This document shows positions 5,343 to 5,609 of a stretch of 5,609 nucleotides of DNA, piece after piece. How positions within the stretch are numbered: position 1 is the stretch's first letter; each line of letters begins with the position of its first letter. The position numbers were made by a program, and so were the translations under genes. Where the stretch lies: assembly GCA_015520115.1 (NCBI GenBank), contig WAQS01000157.1, positions 1-5,609 of the forward strand, read 5' to 3'. The stretch is from Ferroglobus sp. GTDB taxonomy: Archaea > Halobacteriota > Archaeoglobi > Archaeoglobales > Archaeoglobaceae. Below the pieces are notes generated by a model. That model saw only the letters and a list, made by a program, of their open reading frames with translations, was not told the origin of the DNA and ran no database searches.

Positions 5343-5609
5343 TTTTCTCCTTTATCTCTTTTGCTTTAACAATAGCCGTGTGGCTGATGAACCTTGGCAG
5401 ATATCTCTTAAGCATTTCGCAGTCAACATCTATCTCCGGCATTTCGGCTTGCATACTTTCCACTTCAACAACTTTAACCTCCCTCCCTTCTGTCCACTCC
5501 TTTATAGTCCTTATAAATGGCTCCGACTCGTTTTTTCCGTAAAATATTACCGCATTTTCACTTCTTTCAGGAGGATTCAACCTTTCGAGTATTTTGAAGA
5601 GTACTCCTC
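5332..5609 (-). CDS. C-terminal part of an unidentified protein (5' end outside window)
   Basis: An open minus-strand frame enters from the right edge and runs 91 codons to a TAA at 5332-5334. A TTG at 5580 is a possible start, but the frame stays open to the window edge and no properly spaced ribosome binding site precedes the TTG, so the gene probably begins further right. Visible pieces include LFKILERLNPPERSE, a hydrophobic strand AVIFYGKN, then TIKEWTEGREVKVVEVES, a stretch with one Cys (DVDCEMLKRYLPRF), and a Lys-rich helix at the end (AIVKAKEIKEKIKF). The alternating strand-helix pattern suggests a small alpha/beta C-terminal domain. The composition, rich in Glu, Lys and Val, matches the neighbouring genes. 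I do not recognise the family and assign no function. It is convergent with fwdC, and their last 11 bases overlap, so it is unlikely to belong to the fwd operon. Confidence 0.7.
   Translation of the reverse strand, partial: GVLFKILERLNPPERSENAVIFYGKNESEPFIRTIKEWTEGREVKVVEVESMQAEMPEIDVDCEMLKRYLPRFISHTAIVKAKEIKEKIKF
5341..5371 (+). terminator. Pyrimidine-rich tract after fwdC, possible terminator
   Basis: Directly after the fwdC stop the plus strand reads as a run of T-rich blocks (TTTTCTCC, TTTATCTC, TTTTGCTTT). Such oligo-T clusters are typical archaeal transcription stops, so the fwd transcript may end here, inside the 3' end of the convergent gene. The tract is also the reverse complement of Lys/Glu codons in that gene, so it may be incidental. 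Confidence 0.35.

Overview
This window looks like ordinary chromosomal DNA from a hyperthermophilic euryarchaeon. Archaeoglobales is my best guess and a methanogen is the main alternative. The evidence is a formyl-methanofuran dehydrogenase operon, an archaeal-type shikimate-pathway aldolase, heavy use of AGA/AGG (Arg), ATA (Ile) and GAA/AAG codons, archaeal BRE/TATA promoters, and Shine-Dalgarno sites matching the archaeal 16S tail (GGAGGTGA-like). The species cannot be fixed from the sequence alone.

Layout. Bases 3-113 hold the last 36 codons of an unidentified plus-strand gene that enters from the left. Bases 114-351 are AT-rich and unresolved; the best candidate there is a very short minus-strand ORF (172-294, or 172-345 from an upstream GTG). 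A textbook BRE/TATA element at 352-368 drives a 268-residue class I aldolase-family protein (413-1219), best read as 2-amino-3,7-dideoxy-D-threo-hept-6-ulosonate (ADH) synthase. A 111-base spacer follows, with a T-rich tract, two small inverted repeats and a second TATA box. Then comes a tight four-gene operon, fwdD-fwdB-fwdA-fwdC (1331-5342), whose junctions abut or overlap by 1 base. The right edge holds the C-terminal 91 codons of an unidentified minus-strand gene, convergent with fwdC and overlapping its 3' end by 11 bases.

How the genes work together. FwdB and FwdD form the Mo/W-bis(pterin) formate-dehydrogenase-like module, FwdA is the dinuclear-metal amidohydrolase that joins formate to methanofuran (or releases it), and FwdC is the beta-helical scaffold. 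Together they interconvert CO2 + methanofuran and formyl-methanofuran. This is the first step of CO2 reduction in methanogens, and the last oxidative step or a CO2-fixing step in Archaeoglobales. The electron-carrying subunits (FwdF/FwdG) are not here and must be encoded elsewhere. The catalytic and metal-binding residues I could place by position are all present, so the enzyme looks intact. FwdB is the cysteine form, not the selenocysteine form.

I found no mobile element, CRISPR array, tRNA or rRNA, and no convincing undescribed system. The least explained parts are the 114-351 region, the two inverted repeats in the fwd promoter, and the two unidentified edge genes.
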